Shown here piece after piece: positions 28,576-37,984 of a stretch of DNA of 64,000 bases. A program made the position numbers and the translations under genes. The DNA is from CAVQWH01 sp963717595 (GTDB lineage: Bacteria > Patescibacteriota > Saccharimonadia > Saccharimonadales > Saccharimonadaceae). The notes beneath the pieces were generated by a model that saw only the letters and a program-made list of their open reading frames with translations, was not told the origin of the DNA and ran no database searches. Each line of letters opens with the position of its first letter. Position 1 is the stretch's first letter. The stretch lies in contig CAVQWH010000001.1 of NCBI GenBank assembly GCA_963717595.1, positions 558,001-622,000 of the forward strand, in the 5' to 3' direction.

Positions 28576-28699
28576 GAACCGCCGCCTTTCGGCGGGAATT
28601 CTTTTGGCGGAATTCAAAACCCCCTGGAATTTCTTGGCGGAAACCAATGCCGAGGGGCGAAGCCCCGAGGCAACTTCTTTAACAAATTCGAAATGGTGG
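28576..28699 (-). repeat. Inverted repeat 1, right copy
   Basis: This is a perfect 124-base inverted copy of 26969-27092. On the plus strand it reads in frame through the TGGTGG core into inverted repeat 2. The stretch 28472-28575 between the recombinase start and this repeat should hold the recombinase promoter and contains a small TGTGCC/GGCACA hairpin. Confidence 0.9.
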
Positions 28700-28898
28700 T
28701 GTTTGTTTGAAAAAGTCAGAACCCATTTCGCGGAAAATCCCAACGAATGAAACGAAAACGATGCGGACGAGGCAGGGCAAACTATTTTTCTGGGGTTTTG
28801 GATTTGCCCTGCCTCGACTGTATTCCCGCCCGCAGGAGGGGTCTGGGGAGGAATGCGGGCGGGTTTCGAACCGGGGATTTTCGGAAATTCGGCGACTA
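28694..28898 (+). repeat. Inverted repeat 2, left copy
   Basis: These 205 bases match 30628-30831 in inverted orientation, except for one small difference (TTTCGAACC here, TTTGGACC there, on the same strand). The copy begins at the central TGGTGG core, which it shares with inverted repeat 1, and ends GGCGACTA. Confidence 0.9.
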
Positions 28899-28975
28899 AA
28901 TTCATAAATATATACATGATGGATTATAGTATAACATTGTCTGGAAGTATAACAAAGTGTAAAATGTGAATAATT

Positions 28976-29301
28976 ATGGAAATCAAATTCAAATCTGATA
29001 AATACCGCAAATCCAGAGGTGGATACTCTCGGTTTTTGAATGTTCTTTGTGAACATTGTGGCGCAAAAATATTGGTTTACCAAAAAGACAGCTCACCCCG
29101 TTGAAACGTCTTTACCTAGATAGAATTTTTGCGCCAGAAAATTTAGCAAATTTTCAAAAACTTCCTATAAATAAAGTTCCAAACTTGACCTGCTCAAAAT
29201 GCAAATCTGTTTTGGCTGTTCCATATATTTATAAAAAAGAACAGCGCAAAGCGTATCGTATTTTTGTCGGTGCAGTCAATAAGAAAATTACCAAAATATG
29301 A
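28976..29301 (+). CDS. Small zinc-ribbon protein of the element cargo (frameshifted)
   Basis: Reading from ATG 28976 gives a basic start, a CEHC knuckle and then a break at CCCCGTTGAAACG (29096-29108). Adding one T restores KRLYLDRIFAPENL and a second CSKC knuckle, so the two CxxC pairs form a probable zinc ribbon in a protein of about 108 residues. The function is unknown; related small proteins sit beside XRE regulators in mobile regions. The stop overlaps the next start (ATGA). The break may be real or a sequence error. Confidence 0.6.
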
Positions 29302-29505
29302 ACACGGCTTCAGAAAAACTCGGCCAAAATATGAAGCGCATCAGAGCCAAAAAGAAAATGTCGCAAGGAGATATTGCACGAGCTTCTAGAGGTTGATAAG
29401 GGTTACATTAGCAATATTGAGAATGGCAAGAAAAATCCCACCCTTGCGACAATTCAAAAATTAGCTGATGCGCTTAAAGTACCTGCTGATGAATTATTGA
29501 AATAA
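29298..29505 (+). CDS. XRE-family helix-turn-helix regulator (frameshifted)
   Basis: With one T removed from GCTTCTAGAGG at 29382-29392 the frame gives a 68-residue HTH_3 domain: LGQNMKRIRAKKKMSQGDIA, then VDKGYISNIENGKKNP and TLATIQKLADALKV. Such stand-alone XRE repressors usually control the operon they head. It overlaps the preceding gene by 4 bases and lies 1 base before the CYTH gene, so all four cargo genes form one unit. Confidence 0.75.
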
Positions 29506-29506
29506 T

Positions 29507-30025
29507 ATGAAACACCTAAATATTGAAATTAAAGCAAAGTGTAATGACCACGAAAAAATTCGTTCAATTTTGAAATCGCGAAAAGCAGATTTTAAAGGAA
29601 TAGACCACCAAATTGATACCTACTTCAAAGTGAATAATGGTAGGTTAAAATTGCGCGAAGGAAATATTGAGAATTTTCTCGTATTTTATGAAAGAGAAGA
29701 TAAGGAGGGGCCGAAACAATCTAATGTCATTTTGTTTAAGTCCAATCCAAATTCTTCACTGAAGGAAATTTTACTAATCTCTCTTGGAGCTTTGGTTATA
29801 GTAGACAAACAAAGAGAAATTTACTTTGTTGAGAATGTAAAATTTCATATTGATACTGTGGAGAATTTGGGAACATTTATGGAAATTGAGGCAATAGACA
29901 GCGATGGGTCTTTTGGTAAAGAAAAGTTACTAGAACAATGCCAAAATTACCTTGATTTATTCGGGATTCCAAAAGACGATTTAATTTCCGTTTCTTATAG
30001 TGATTTACTTTTGCAAAAGATATGA
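29507..30025 (+). CDS. CYTH-domain protein (CyaB/triphosphatase superfamily)
   Basis: The 172-residue protein starts with the family signature NIEIKAKC (ExExK-like) and has DTYFKVNNGRLKLREG, FLVFYERED and a C-terminal TFMEIEAID. CYTH enzymes are triphosphate tunnel proteins: class IV adenylate cyclases, thiamine triphosphatases or polyphosphatases. The substrate cannot be told from sequence. It overlaps the HAD gene by 4 bases, and that pairing suggests a joint role in phosphate or nucleotide chemistry. Confidence 0.8.
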   Translation: MKHLNIEIKAKCNDHEKIRSILKSRKADFKGIDHQIDTYFKVNNGRLKLREGNIENFLVFYEREDKEGPKQSNVILFKSNPNSSLKEILLISLGALVIVDKQREIYFVENVKFHIDTVENLGTFMEIEAIDSDGSFGKEKLLEQCQNYLDLFGIPKDDLISVSYSDLLLQKI

Positions 30026-30630
30026 AGCCGATTTTATTTATCGATTTTGATGGTACTCTTTGCCATGACAGATTCTGGAGAAGTATAGACGCAAGTAGTT
30101 TTGAGAAGATTCAGAATTTTTTGTTTGGCGAAAATAAGTCAATGATAAACGAATGGATGCGGGGCATCCATTCGTCCGAAGAAATTAACCAGTTCATATC
30201 AAAAGAGTTAAATGTTCCTTTTGAAAAAGTATGGGAAATATTTGTCGCGGATTGCGAGAATATGAACATTCCGGCTGATGTTCTTAATCGAATCGAAAAT
30301 CTTAGAAAGAATTATCACACGATTTTGATTACAGATAATATGGATTGTTTTACGCGATTTACCGTTCCTGCACTGAAACTAAATTCCTATTTCGATTCAA
30401 TTATTAACTCTTTTGATAACAAAAAATTCAAGAGTGATAACGGTGGCGATGTATTTTCGCAGATTGTAAATGAGCGTGGTTCAAAAATCGAAAATAGTAT
30501 TTTTATGGATAATTCAAAGGGTACTTGCGCTACCTTTTCAAAACTTGGTGGTATAACACGCTTTGTTACTTTAGAAGAACCACTTGCATTTTGGCTGGAA
30601 AATTTGGAGAATGAATTAGTTACGACATAG
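30022..30630 (+). CDS. HAD-superfamily hydrolase
   Basis: The 202-residue protein has motif I FIDFDGTLCHD (nucleophile Asp at about residue 9), motif II LITDN (Thr in place of the usual Ser/Thr position, about 101) and motif IV FMDNSKGTC (about 161). It probably removes phosphate from a small molecule. Its TAG stop is formed by the first three bases of inverted repeat 2, so the repeat boundary coincides with the end of the gene. It is the last gene of the cargo unit. Confidence 0.78.
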   Translation: MKPILFIDFDGTLCHDRFWRSIDASSFEKIQNFLFGENKSMINEWMRGIHSSEEINQFISKELNVPFEKVWEIFVADCENMNIPADVLNRIENLRKNYHTILITDNMDCFTRFTVPALKLNSYFDSIINSFDNKKFKSDNGGDVFSQIVNERGSKIENSIFMDNSKGTCATFSKLGGITRFVTLEEPLAFWLENLENELVTT

Positions 30631-30831
30631 TCGCCGAATTTCCGAAAATCCCCGGTCCAAACCCGCCCGCATTCCTCCCCAGACCCCTCCTGCGGGCGGG
30701 AATACAGTCGAGGCAGGGCAAATCCAAAACCCCAGAAAAATAGTTTGCCCTGCCTCGTCCGCATCGTTTTCGTTTCATTCGTTGGGATTTTCCGCGAAAT
30801 GGGTTCTGACTTTTTCAAACAAACACCACCA
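30628..30831 (-). repeat. Inverted repeat 2, right copy (attR arm)
   Basis: This 204-base inverted copy of 28694-28898 ends in CCACCA at 30826-30831. The chromosome resumes with ATACACTATT. Its ORFs on either strand are by-products of the repeat. Confidence 0.9.
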
Positions 30832-30876
30832 ATACACTATTATCGACCATGGTTTATATAGTATGATTGATTTAAG

Positions 30877-32154
30877 ATGTTTAAACGCTTTATTCAAAAA
30901 AGACTAGAAAAACTTGCTAAAAAATACCTAGCTAAACATAAACCGAAACTTATTTTAGTAACTGGTAGCGTAGGTAAAACTAGCACAAAGCTGGCTATTG
31001 CTACGGTGCTTTCTGAGCGGTTTGGTGTACGAGTTCATAAAGGTAATCACAATAGTGAGCTTAGTGTACCACTAGGAATTTTAGGAATTGACTACCCGGA
31101 CAATATTCGCTCTATTGGCGCTTGGCTAAAAGTACATAAAGCAGCAAAACGAAGAATTAAGAGTAAGACTAATGACTGTGACGTTATCGTGCAAGAACTT
31201 GGCACCGATGCGCCTGGAGATATTCCGCACTTTGGCACCTATCTAAAAGCTGACATTGGAGTTGTTACTGCAGTAAGCCCAGAGCATATGCAGGCATTTG
31301 GTAATTTAGATGCCGTAGCACAAGAAGAATTATCAGTGGCAAAATTTAGTAATCGTATTGTAATCAACCGTGACGATATTGATGGCAGCTATGCAAAGTA
31401 CCTAACTTTATCCGCTGTTAATACTTACGGAACTAGCGCTGCAGCTGAGTATCGCTTTGAAACTTCTGATAGTAATTTAAAAGAAGGGTTTAAGGGTCAG
31501 TTTATTGCACCTGAGTTTGGTAAGGTTGATGTTGCCCTAAGGCTGGCAGGAGAACAAAATATTAAAGCAGCAGTTGCAGCCGGTGTTATCGGTGCTAAAC
31601 TTGGGCTTACAGCGCAGGATGTTGCAAATGGCCAGGCTAAAATTCGTCCGGCAAGTGGCCGCATGAACATACTTAAAGGCTTAAAAGACTCTATTCTTAT
31701 TGATGATACGTATAATTCCAGTCCGCTAGCAGCTGAAGCAGCTATAAAAACTCTTTATAGTTTTTCGGCCGGGCAAAAAATTGCAATATTAGGCAGCATG
31801 AACGAACTAGGCGCCATGTCGGCTGATGCCCACAAAAGCCTAGGTGAACTTTGCAAAGGTACTGAGCTAGCCTGGGTAATTACTATTGGCGAGGAAGCCG
31901 AAAAGTATCTAGCCCCAGTAGCTCGAGGGCAAGGTTGTCAGGTAAAAAGCTTTTCTAATCCTTATGATGCCGGAGCATTTGCCCATCAAGTTTTAGAGAG
32001 GAATGCCATTGTGCTTGCAAAAGGATCGCAAAATGGTGTTTTTGCTGAAGAAGCCCTAAAAATACTACTCCATAATAGTGCTGACGAAGAACAATTAGTA
32101 AGACAGTCAGCAGCTTGGTTAGAACGAAAGCAAAAACAGTTTGCCAAGTTTTAG
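30877..32154 (+). CDS. Mur ligase family protein (MurF-like)
   Basis: The 425-residue protein resembles UDP-MurNAc-tripeptide D-Ala-D-Ala ligase, which completes the peptidoglycan pentapeptide stem. The P-loop is VTGSVGKTSTKLAIATVL (about residue 29). It has HNSELSVPLGIL, a central domain with RLAGEQNIKAAVAA and the C-terminal IDDTYNSSPLAAEAAI. It lacks most of the usual MurF N-terminal UDP-binding domain (about 80 residues shorter), so it may act on another substrate. A TATGAT box lies 10 bases before the ATG (leaderless type). Confidence 0.8.
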   Translation: MFKRFIQKRLEKLAKKYLAKHKPKLILVTGSVGKTSTKLAIATVLSERFGVRVHKGNHNSELSVPLGILGIDYPDNIRSIGAWLKVHKAAKRRIKSKTNDCDVIVQELGTDAPGDIPHFGTYLKADIGVVTAVSPEHMQAFGNLDAVAQEELSVAKFSNRIVINRDDIDGSYAKYLTLSAVNTYGTSAAAEYRFETSDSNLKEGFKGQFIAPEFGKVDVALRLAGEQNIKAAVAAGVIGAKLGLTAQDVANGQAKIRPASGRMNILKGLKDSILIDDTYNSSPLAAEAAIKTLYSFSAGQKIAILGSMNELGAMSADAHKSLGELCKGTELAWVITIGEEAEKYLAPVARGQGCQVKSFSNPYDAGAFAHQVLERNAIVLAKGSQNGVFAEEALKILLHNSADEEQLVRQSAAWLERKQKQFAKF

Positions 32155-32209
32155 CGCGACATGATATCCTAAAGTGAAGAATACTTGAGCGAGGGAGAGC
32201 GTTAGAGTA

Positions 32210-33502
32210 ATGAATGATGATATCAAGCCGGTAGATATAAACAGTGAACTGCAAAGCTCACCGCCGTCTTCTGACCCTACTCCAACTCCGCCCTCGTCCA
32301 CACCATCCACTCAGTTTCCTCAACCTAGTGTTATGGGCACCCCGCCTCCTAAGGGAAGTCGTAAAAAAATATATGCTATAACCATAACTATACTGGTAGT
32401 TATTTTAGTGGCTATCGGAGGAGGAGCGGCGTATGCGCTTTGGTATAACAATCCGGAAAAAGTTGTTGCTGATGCAGTAGGCAACATAATTAAAAGTCCC
32501 TCCTCTGTTTCCAGTGCGGTTTTTGTGAGCAAGACTAAAAGTGGTGATAAGTTAACTGTAAATTTCTCGACTCAATCCAATAATCCAAAACTAGCTGGTT
32601 CGCTTGATGCGAAAATCAATGTAGATACTGCAAATTTTAAAATTAATTTCGGCGGTGCCGGTATGGTCACAGAGAGTGGCGATTTCTATTTTAAGATAGA
32701 TAATGCTAAAGAAGTAGTAGGTAGATTGCTGGTAACTGACTACGGTAAGCTCTATGTTACCAGTCCTACTCTAAGGAAAGCTTTAGAAAATTTTGCTGCT
32801 AAAATCGACGGAAAATGGATAAAGGTAGATACTCAAGATGTTGCAAGCATGCTTGATAGTTCAGGCTATAAAAAAGAACGTCAATGTTACAAAAAAGCCC
32901 TTACGAATTTTTATGACAAGAAGGATCAGCAGAACCAGGTAATAGATGCCTATAATAAAAATAAATTTATTACTGTTAATAACACTAATGGAAGTGAAAA
33001 TATTAACGGAGTAAGTAGTAAAAGCTATGATATATCTCTTAACGTAAAGAAATCATATGATTTTAGTGATGCAGCAAAGAAGACTGATGCCATAAAGTCC
33101 ATTAACAAGTGTGCTATGGGTAGCACTAATTTAGAAAGTTATTCTCGGCCAATTCCACAGGAAATTAAAAAGTCACAAAATGAAATTGACCGAGCGAAGC
33201 TAAAATTATGGATCTCAAAATGGGACCATAACTTAACAGGGATCGATGCCTTATACAATGGAAGCGATGGTACAAGTAATAACTTCACTATGAAGACCAA
33301 CTTTAAAGCCAAGCCGCAACTTAAGAATCCCCAGAGTTCGCTTTCTTTAACCGATCTTCAGCAAGAAATAAATAAAATATTCACCGCAGCCATGTCGGAG
33401 CCTTCCATCTATCAAGGCGCCCAAGCTAAGGCTCGCGAAACAAAGCGAAAAACCGATGCCGCCCTTGCGGCTAAGCAAGCCCAACTTAGTCAATTGCAAT
33501 AG
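32210..33502 (+). CDS. Unknown membrane-anchored protein with proline-rich cytosolic tail
   Basis: The 430-residue protein has about 50 disordered residues rich in Pro, Ser and Thr, and one membrane helix (about residues 57-80; ITILVVILVAIGGGAAYALW). A large extracytoplasmic domain with three cysteines (two in ERQCYKKALT and INKCAMGS) follows, with a helical, Ala/Lys/Gln-rich C-terminal tail. The domain looks LolA/LppX-like in its beta-rich start (VADAVGNIIKSPSSVSSAVF), but this is only an impression. The layout recalls 6760-7773. leuS follows after 42 bases with its own -10 box. Confidence 0.6.
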   Translation: MNDDIKPVDINSELQSSPPSSDPTPTPPSSTPSTQFPQPSVMGTPPPKGSRKKIYAITITILVVILVAIGGGAAYALWYNNPEKVVADAVGNIIKSPSSVSSAVFVSKTKSGDKLTVNFSTQSNNPKLAGSLDAKINVDTANFKINFGGAGMVTESGDFYFKIDNAKEVVGRLLVTDYGKLYVTSPTLRKALENFAAKIDGKWIKVDTQDVASMLDSSGYKKERQCYKKALTNFYDKKDQQNQVIDAYNKNKFITVNNTNGSENINGVSSKSYDISLNVKKSYDFSDAAKKTDAIKSINKCAMGSTNLESYSRPIPQEIKKSQNEIDRAKLKLWISKWDHNLTGIDALYNGSDGTSNNFTMKTNFKAKPQLKNPQSSLSLTDLQQEINKIFTAAMSEPSIYQGAQAKARETKRKTDAALAAKQAQLSQLQ

Positions 33503-33544
33503 CCTTAAGCTACCGACTAATAATCTGTTATAATATCACTAGTT

Positions 33545-36433
33545 ATGCAGAGATATAATCCTAAGGATATTGAGTCGAAATGGCAAAAAATTTGGGAAGA
33601 AAAAGGTACTTACAAAGTAGACCTTAGTGATAACAAGCGCCCCAAATACTACGGCTTTAGTATGTTACCTGGAATTACTGGTGCAGGTATTCATACTGGC
33701 CACGGTAGAACTTTTCAGTTTAGTGACATAAAAGTTAGAACTAAAAGGCAGCAAGGCTACAACGCCTACCATCCTATTGGTTGGGATTCTTTTGGATTGC
33801 CGGTTGAAAACTACGCCATTAAAATTGGCAAACAGCCTCGCGAGGCCCACGACGAAGCTTTAGTTAATTTCAAAAGACAACTTAAAAGGCTTGGTTATAG
33901 CTATGACTGGAGCAAGGAAATCAGTACGGCCGATCCTGAATACTACAAATGGACGCAGTGGATTTTTAATAAACTTTATGAGCATGGCTTAGCTTATCAA
34001 AAAGAAAGCCCCCAATGGTGGTGCGAAACCGATAAAACAGTTTTAGCGAACGAACAAGTTGAAGGTGGGAAATGCTGGCGTTGCGGTAATCCAGTTGTAA
34101 AAAGGAACCTAAAGCAATGGTTCTTTAAGATTACTGAATATGCCGATGAAATATTAGAAGCGACTGATGATCTAGACTGGACTGAAATGGTTAAAACCAT
34201 GCAGAAGAACTGGATTGGCAAGAGCCAGGGTGCTGAAGTAGATTTTCCAGCCATAGACTTAGAAGAGACTATTAAGATTTTTACTACCCGCGTCGATACT
34301 ATTTTTGGCGCAACTTTTTTGGTTTTGGCTCCCGAGCATGAACTAGTAAAAAAACTTACAACTAAAGAACAATCTAAGTCGGTAGAAAAATATGTCAACG
34401 AAGCAGCTTGTAAATCAGACATTGAACGGCAAGATACTAACCGCGAAAAAACAGGTGTTTTTACAGGCAGCTACGCTACTAACCCGTCTAGCGGTGAGAA
34501 AATTCCTATCTGGATAGCTGACTACGTTTTGATGGGTTACGGTACTGGCGCTATTATGGCCGTACCAGCTCATGATGAAAGAGACCATGAGTTTGCAGTG
34601 GAACACGATTTACCAGAACGCAATGTTATTAATCCAGTTGTTATAAGAGAAGATGCTAAACAAAAAACTGACTTTAAGAAAAAGAAGAAGGTGGTTGTTG
34701 TAGTAGAAAATAGCGATGGTAAAATTTTAACTATTAATTGGGGACCTAGATTTGGCGGACGATTAACTATAGGCGGAACTATAGAAGAAGATGAGTCTCC
34801 TGAGCAAACCGCGCTTAGAGAAATCAAAGAAGAAACGGGGTATAGTGACGTTAAGATACTACAAACTGGCGACGAAACTTATTTTTATAAATATTACGCC
34901 TTTTCAAAGCAAGAAGCTCATGATGTTGAAGCATTTTTTGTGCATGCCAAATTAAATAGTGATAAAAAAGAAAAACAAAATCTTGATGAATCTGAAAAAA
35001 ATAAATTTAAAGTTGAGTGGGTTACTAAAGAAGTAGCTGCTCAGGAAATTATTGATCCGCTTCATCAATACGGTATAGATAAATTTATTTTTAGACATTG
35101 CTACCATGGCGAAGGTATCCTTGTTAACTCAGGCCAATTTGATGGCATAGAATCATCACAGGCGCGGGAAGAAATCGTAGATTGGCTTGAGCAACAAGGC
35201 CAAGGCAAGAATAAAACCCAATATAAAATGCACGATTGGCTTATCTCTCGTCAGCGCTATTGGGGCGCACCGATTCCTATTGTTCACTGTCCTAGTGATG
35301 GGGCTGTAGCAGTGCCAGATAAAGACTTGCCGGTAATTTTGCCAGAGGTTAAGGATTACAAACCTACTGGCGACGCCACATCAGTTTTAGCTAGTGTAAC
35401 CGATTGGGTAAACACCAAATGTCCTAAATGTGGCGGACCAGCTAAGCGCGAGACTGACACTATGGATGGATATGCTTGCTCTAGTTGGTACTTCCTTCGA
35501 TATCTTGATCCGTTTAATAAAGAGCAGGCGTGGAACCCTGAGGTGGCCAAGCATTGGATGCCAGTTGATTTTTATAATGGCGCTGATCATGCAGTAGCCC
35601 ACCTTTTGTACGCTCGTTTTTGGATGAGATTCTTTTATAAACTTGGACTTGTAAATACCCCCGAGCCATTTAAAAAGATGATGTACAACGCTTATATACT
35701 AGCGCCAGATGGTTTAAAGATGAGTAAATCTAAGGGCAATGTAATTGATCCGCTGGAGATTATGGACAGCGGTTATGGAGCTGATAGTCTGCGTGTGTAT
35801 GAAATGTTTATTGCTCCGTTTGATATGGAAGCACCATGGGACACCAGAGGTGTGCCGGGAGCTTATAGATTCCTTAATCGAGTGTGGAATTTAACACAAG
35901 AATATATATCTTCTAGTAAAAGCTCGGTTTCAAAAGATGATGAATCTAATATTAAGCAAATTGCTCATAAGACTATTAAAAAAGTAACTGAAGATATAGA
36001 GAATGATAAATTCAACACGGCTGTAGCGGCCATGATGGAGGCGGTGAATAGTTATTTTAAAATTAAAGAGAAAAATGCAATTGGTAAGCAGCCAGCTTGG
36101 ATATTTGCGATAGAAAGTTTATTGCAGCTACTGGCTCCATTTGCGCCTCACATTACAGAAGAGCTTTGGCAACAGCTGGGTCATGATAGCACTATTCATA
36201 TTGATAACTGGCCACAGTGGGATGAAAAGTACTTAGCTCAAACTTCAGTTACTGTTGCTGTTCAGGTTAACGGCAAGGTACGCGCTGAACTGCAACTGGG
36301 CAAAAATGTGGAAGAAAAAGAGGCTTTAGGCGCTGCAAAGGAAAATAAGAGAGTAAGTCCTCATCTTAAGGGTAAAACTATACGAAAAGTTATTTACGTT
36401 CCCGGCCGAATAATAAACCTGGTTGTTTCTTAG
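33545..36433 (+). CDS. leuS: Leucyl-tRNA synthetase with a Nudix domain inserted in the editing domain
   Basis: The 962-residue class I synthetase has the HIGH-type motif GAGIHTGHGRTF (about residue 55), the zinc knuckles CWRCGNP and CPKCGGPAKR, and KMSKSKGNVIDP (about 728). The CP1 editing domain starts normally (YGTGAIMAVPAHDERDHEF). It is interrupted at about residues 375-518 by a complete Nudix fold with box GGTIEEDESPEQTALREI...EETGY. It then resumes at YHGEGILVNSGQFDG. The frame is intact on both sides, so the fusion is real in this sequence. TATAAT lies 10 bases before the start. Confidence 0.93.
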   Translation: MQRYNPKDIESKWQKIWEEKGTYKVDLSDNKRPKYYGFSMLPGITGAGIHTGHGRTFQFSDIKVRTKRQQGYNAYHPIGWDSFGLPVENYAIKIGKQPREAHDEALVNFKRQLKRLGYSYDWSKEISTADPEYYKWTQWIFNKLYEHGLAYQKESPQWWCETDKTVLANEQVEGGKCWRCGNPVVKRNLKQWFFKITEYADEILEATDDLDWTEMVKTMQKNWIGKSQGAEVDFPAIDLEETIKIFTTRVDTIFGATFLVLAPEHELVKKLTTKEQSKSVEKYVNEAACKSDIERQDTNREKTGVFTGSYATNPSSGEKIPIWIADYVLMGYGTGAIMAVPAHDERDHEFAVEHDLPERNVINPVVIREDAKQKTDFKKKKKVVVVVENSDGKILTINWGPRFGGRLTIGGTIEEDESPEQTALREIKEETGYSDVKILQTGDETYFYKYYAFSKQEAHDVEAFFVHAKLNSDKKEKQNLDESEKNKFKVEWVTKEVAAQEIIDPLHQYGIDKFIFRHCYHGEGILVNSGQFDGIESSQAREEIVDWLEQQGQGKNKTQYKMHDWLISRQRYWGAPIPIVHCPSDGAVAVPDKDLPVILPEVKDYKPTGDATSVLASVTDWVNTKCPKCGGPAKRETDTMDGYACSSWYFLRYLDPFNKEQAWNPEVAKHWMPVDFYNGADHAVAHLLYARFWMRFFYKLGLVNTPEPFKKMMYNAYILAPDGLKMSKSKGNVIDPLEIMDSGYGADSLRVYEMFIAPFDMEAPWDTRGVPGAYRFLNRVWNLTQEYISSSKSSVSKDDESNIKQIAHKTIKKVTEDIENDKFNTAVAAMMEAVNSYFKIKEKNAIGKQPAWIFAIESLLQLLAPFAPHITEELWQQLGHDSTIHIDNWPQWDEKYLAQTSVTVAVQVNGKVRAELQLGKNVEEKEALGAAKENKRVSPHLKGKTIRKVIYVPGRIINLVVS

Positions 36434-36441
36434 TTTTTGTA

Positions 36442-37848
36442 TTAATAGTGGATTACTACGGTTGTGCCGATTGGGGCCCAGTCGTAAATCCACTTGGCTT
36501 GATCATCGGGTTCATTAACACAGCCATGACTCATTGTGTGCCCCCAATTGTGATGCCAGTAAGCGCCATGTAGAGCGTAGTCCTGGTAAAAATAGTTGAC
36601 CCATGGAACGTTAGGTAAATCATAGTAATCACCAGCCGCCTTTGAGCCTCCGACCATTCTTTGGGATGCATATTTTACATAAATATGAAACACGCCTGTT
36701 ACCGTTTCATGGCCAGGCACCCCGCTAGATATAAGGAAATTCCTTACAGGTGTAGCCTCTTCATAGGCGGTAAGTGATTGTTGGGTTAAATTTACTTCAA
36801 TCCATTTTTTCTCAGCTGTCATGTTAACGGTTTTAAAAGGCGTGGTTTTGGTTGCTATTTTGCCGGTGTATGGCTGATTTTGTGATAAGGACTGTATTAA
36901 CTCGTTAGTTATTTCATCTTGATTAGTTACAGTTTGCCCGGTTTGCCCTTCTTGCACTACCAGAGCGGAGGATCCATTTTTGTTCTTGATTACATCTTGG
37001 TTTTTGGTGGGTGTGTTTAAACTATCTGCAACTGAGTTTACATATTGCTTTATTTTTGTCTTGTCTAGGCTAATCTTATAATTTGTTTTAGTTGGCGTAA
37101 TGTTTACCCAGCTAGCCTTTTGTGCAACGGTAGGCTGATAAGTAGTACCTGGGGCTGTAAGGGTAACATTGATATCAACGTAGGTCTGAGCTTTTGCGAG
37201 AGTTCCTTTTAAATTGGCTGCTAAGATTGAAGCAGCAGTTTTTTGGTGGCTTACCGGTAGAGTGGTAGATTTTCCACTTGCTACTGCAGTAGCAAGTTTT
37301 TTACTCAAGTTATTTGTGTCTATGGCACTACCGTCTTTTTCGGGTTTGATAACAAATTTACTAGATAACTGACTAAATACTATCTTGGCGTTTATAGGTG
37401 GCTGGATAGATACTTTGAGCTCTTTATCAATATATTTTGAGAGCTGATTTTTGTTTACTGTAACACTGAGATCTACATGACGAGGCTGCCATAAAGCGAT
37501 GCGGCTCCAAAAACTTTGCCTATGCTGGTTTAGTAAATTACTGACAGTTTTTTCAACATCTACACTTACACCTAAGTTTTTTAAGTTAGGTTTTATAGAG
37601 GTTTTACCATCAGTAATAGTTACCTTGCTAAGCGTGGATCGCTGCGTAACTATTTTTGTGAGCTGAGATGAGTTTTTACCACTAACTAAAGTGTCTCCAA
37701 GATATACATTTGGCAATGCTTTGCCAGAGAAATATATGGCAGTTGTTGCAGCCATAAATAAAATAACCCCAAACAAACTAGCCATAGATATGCTTAGTTG
37801 TTTATGGGTTTTGATGAAATTTGATAAATTTTGTCGTTTAAGGACCAT
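36442..37848 (-). CDS. L,D-transpeptidase (YkuD) with membrane anchor
   Basis: The 468-residue protein has one N-terminal membrane helix (about residues 22-43). Beta-rich PG_binding_4-like repeats follow (about 50-310), then a C-terminal YkuD catalytic domain with HGAYWHHNWGHTMSHGCVN, where Cys is the nucleophile and His the base. Such enzymes make 3-3 cross-links in peptidoglycan or attach proteins to it, outside the membrane. It lies tail to tail with leuS. Together with the Mur ligase at 30877 it points to a real peptidoglycan wall. Confidence 0.9.
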   Translation of the reverse strand: MVLKRQNLSNFIKTHKQLSISMASLFGVILFMAATTAIYFSGKALPNVYLGDTLVSGKNSSQLTKIVTQRSTLSKVTITDGKTSIKPNLKNLGVSVDVEKTVSNLLNQHRQSFWSRIALWQPRHVDLSVTVNKNQLSKYIDKELKVSIQPPINAKIVFSQLSSKFVIKPEKDGSAIDTNNLSKKLATAVASGKSTTLPVSHQKTAASILAANLKGTLAKAQTYVDINVTLTAPGTTYQPTVAQKASWVNITPTKTNYKISLDKTKIKQYVNSVADSLNTPTKNQDVIKNKNGSSALVVQEGQTGQTVTNQDEITNELIQSLSQNQPYTGKIATKTTPFKTVNMTAEKKWIEVNLTQQSLTAYEEATPVRNFLISSGVPGHETVTGVFHIYVKYASQRMVGGSKAAGDYYDLPNVPWVNYFYQDYALHGAYWHHNWGHTMSHGCVNEPDDQAKWIYDWAPIGTTVVIHY

Positions 37849-37911
37849 TGTTTTATCCCGAACTCAACCTATATAGATTGTATTATATACCACGCTAATT
37901 TGCCAAGCAGT

Positions 37912-37940
37912 TTGAGATAATATGTAGTTTAAGCTATACT
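37912..37940 (+). promoter_or_regulatory. Promoter of rpmF
   Basis: TTGAGA (37912-37917) and TATACT (37935-37940) are separated by 17 bases. An AAAAGGAG ribosome site follows before the ATG at 37985. Confidence 0.6.
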
Positions 37941-37984
37941 GTAAACAAGTTTCTATAACATAAACCAAAAAGGAGTGTTTGTTT

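Noticed and set aside
28679..29083. Minus-strand ORF over inverted repeat 2, and its counterpart at 30387-30818
   Set aside because: Both are open only because the repeat is GC-rich and duplicated. No ribosome site or start is near. The in-frame similarity is the repeat itself.
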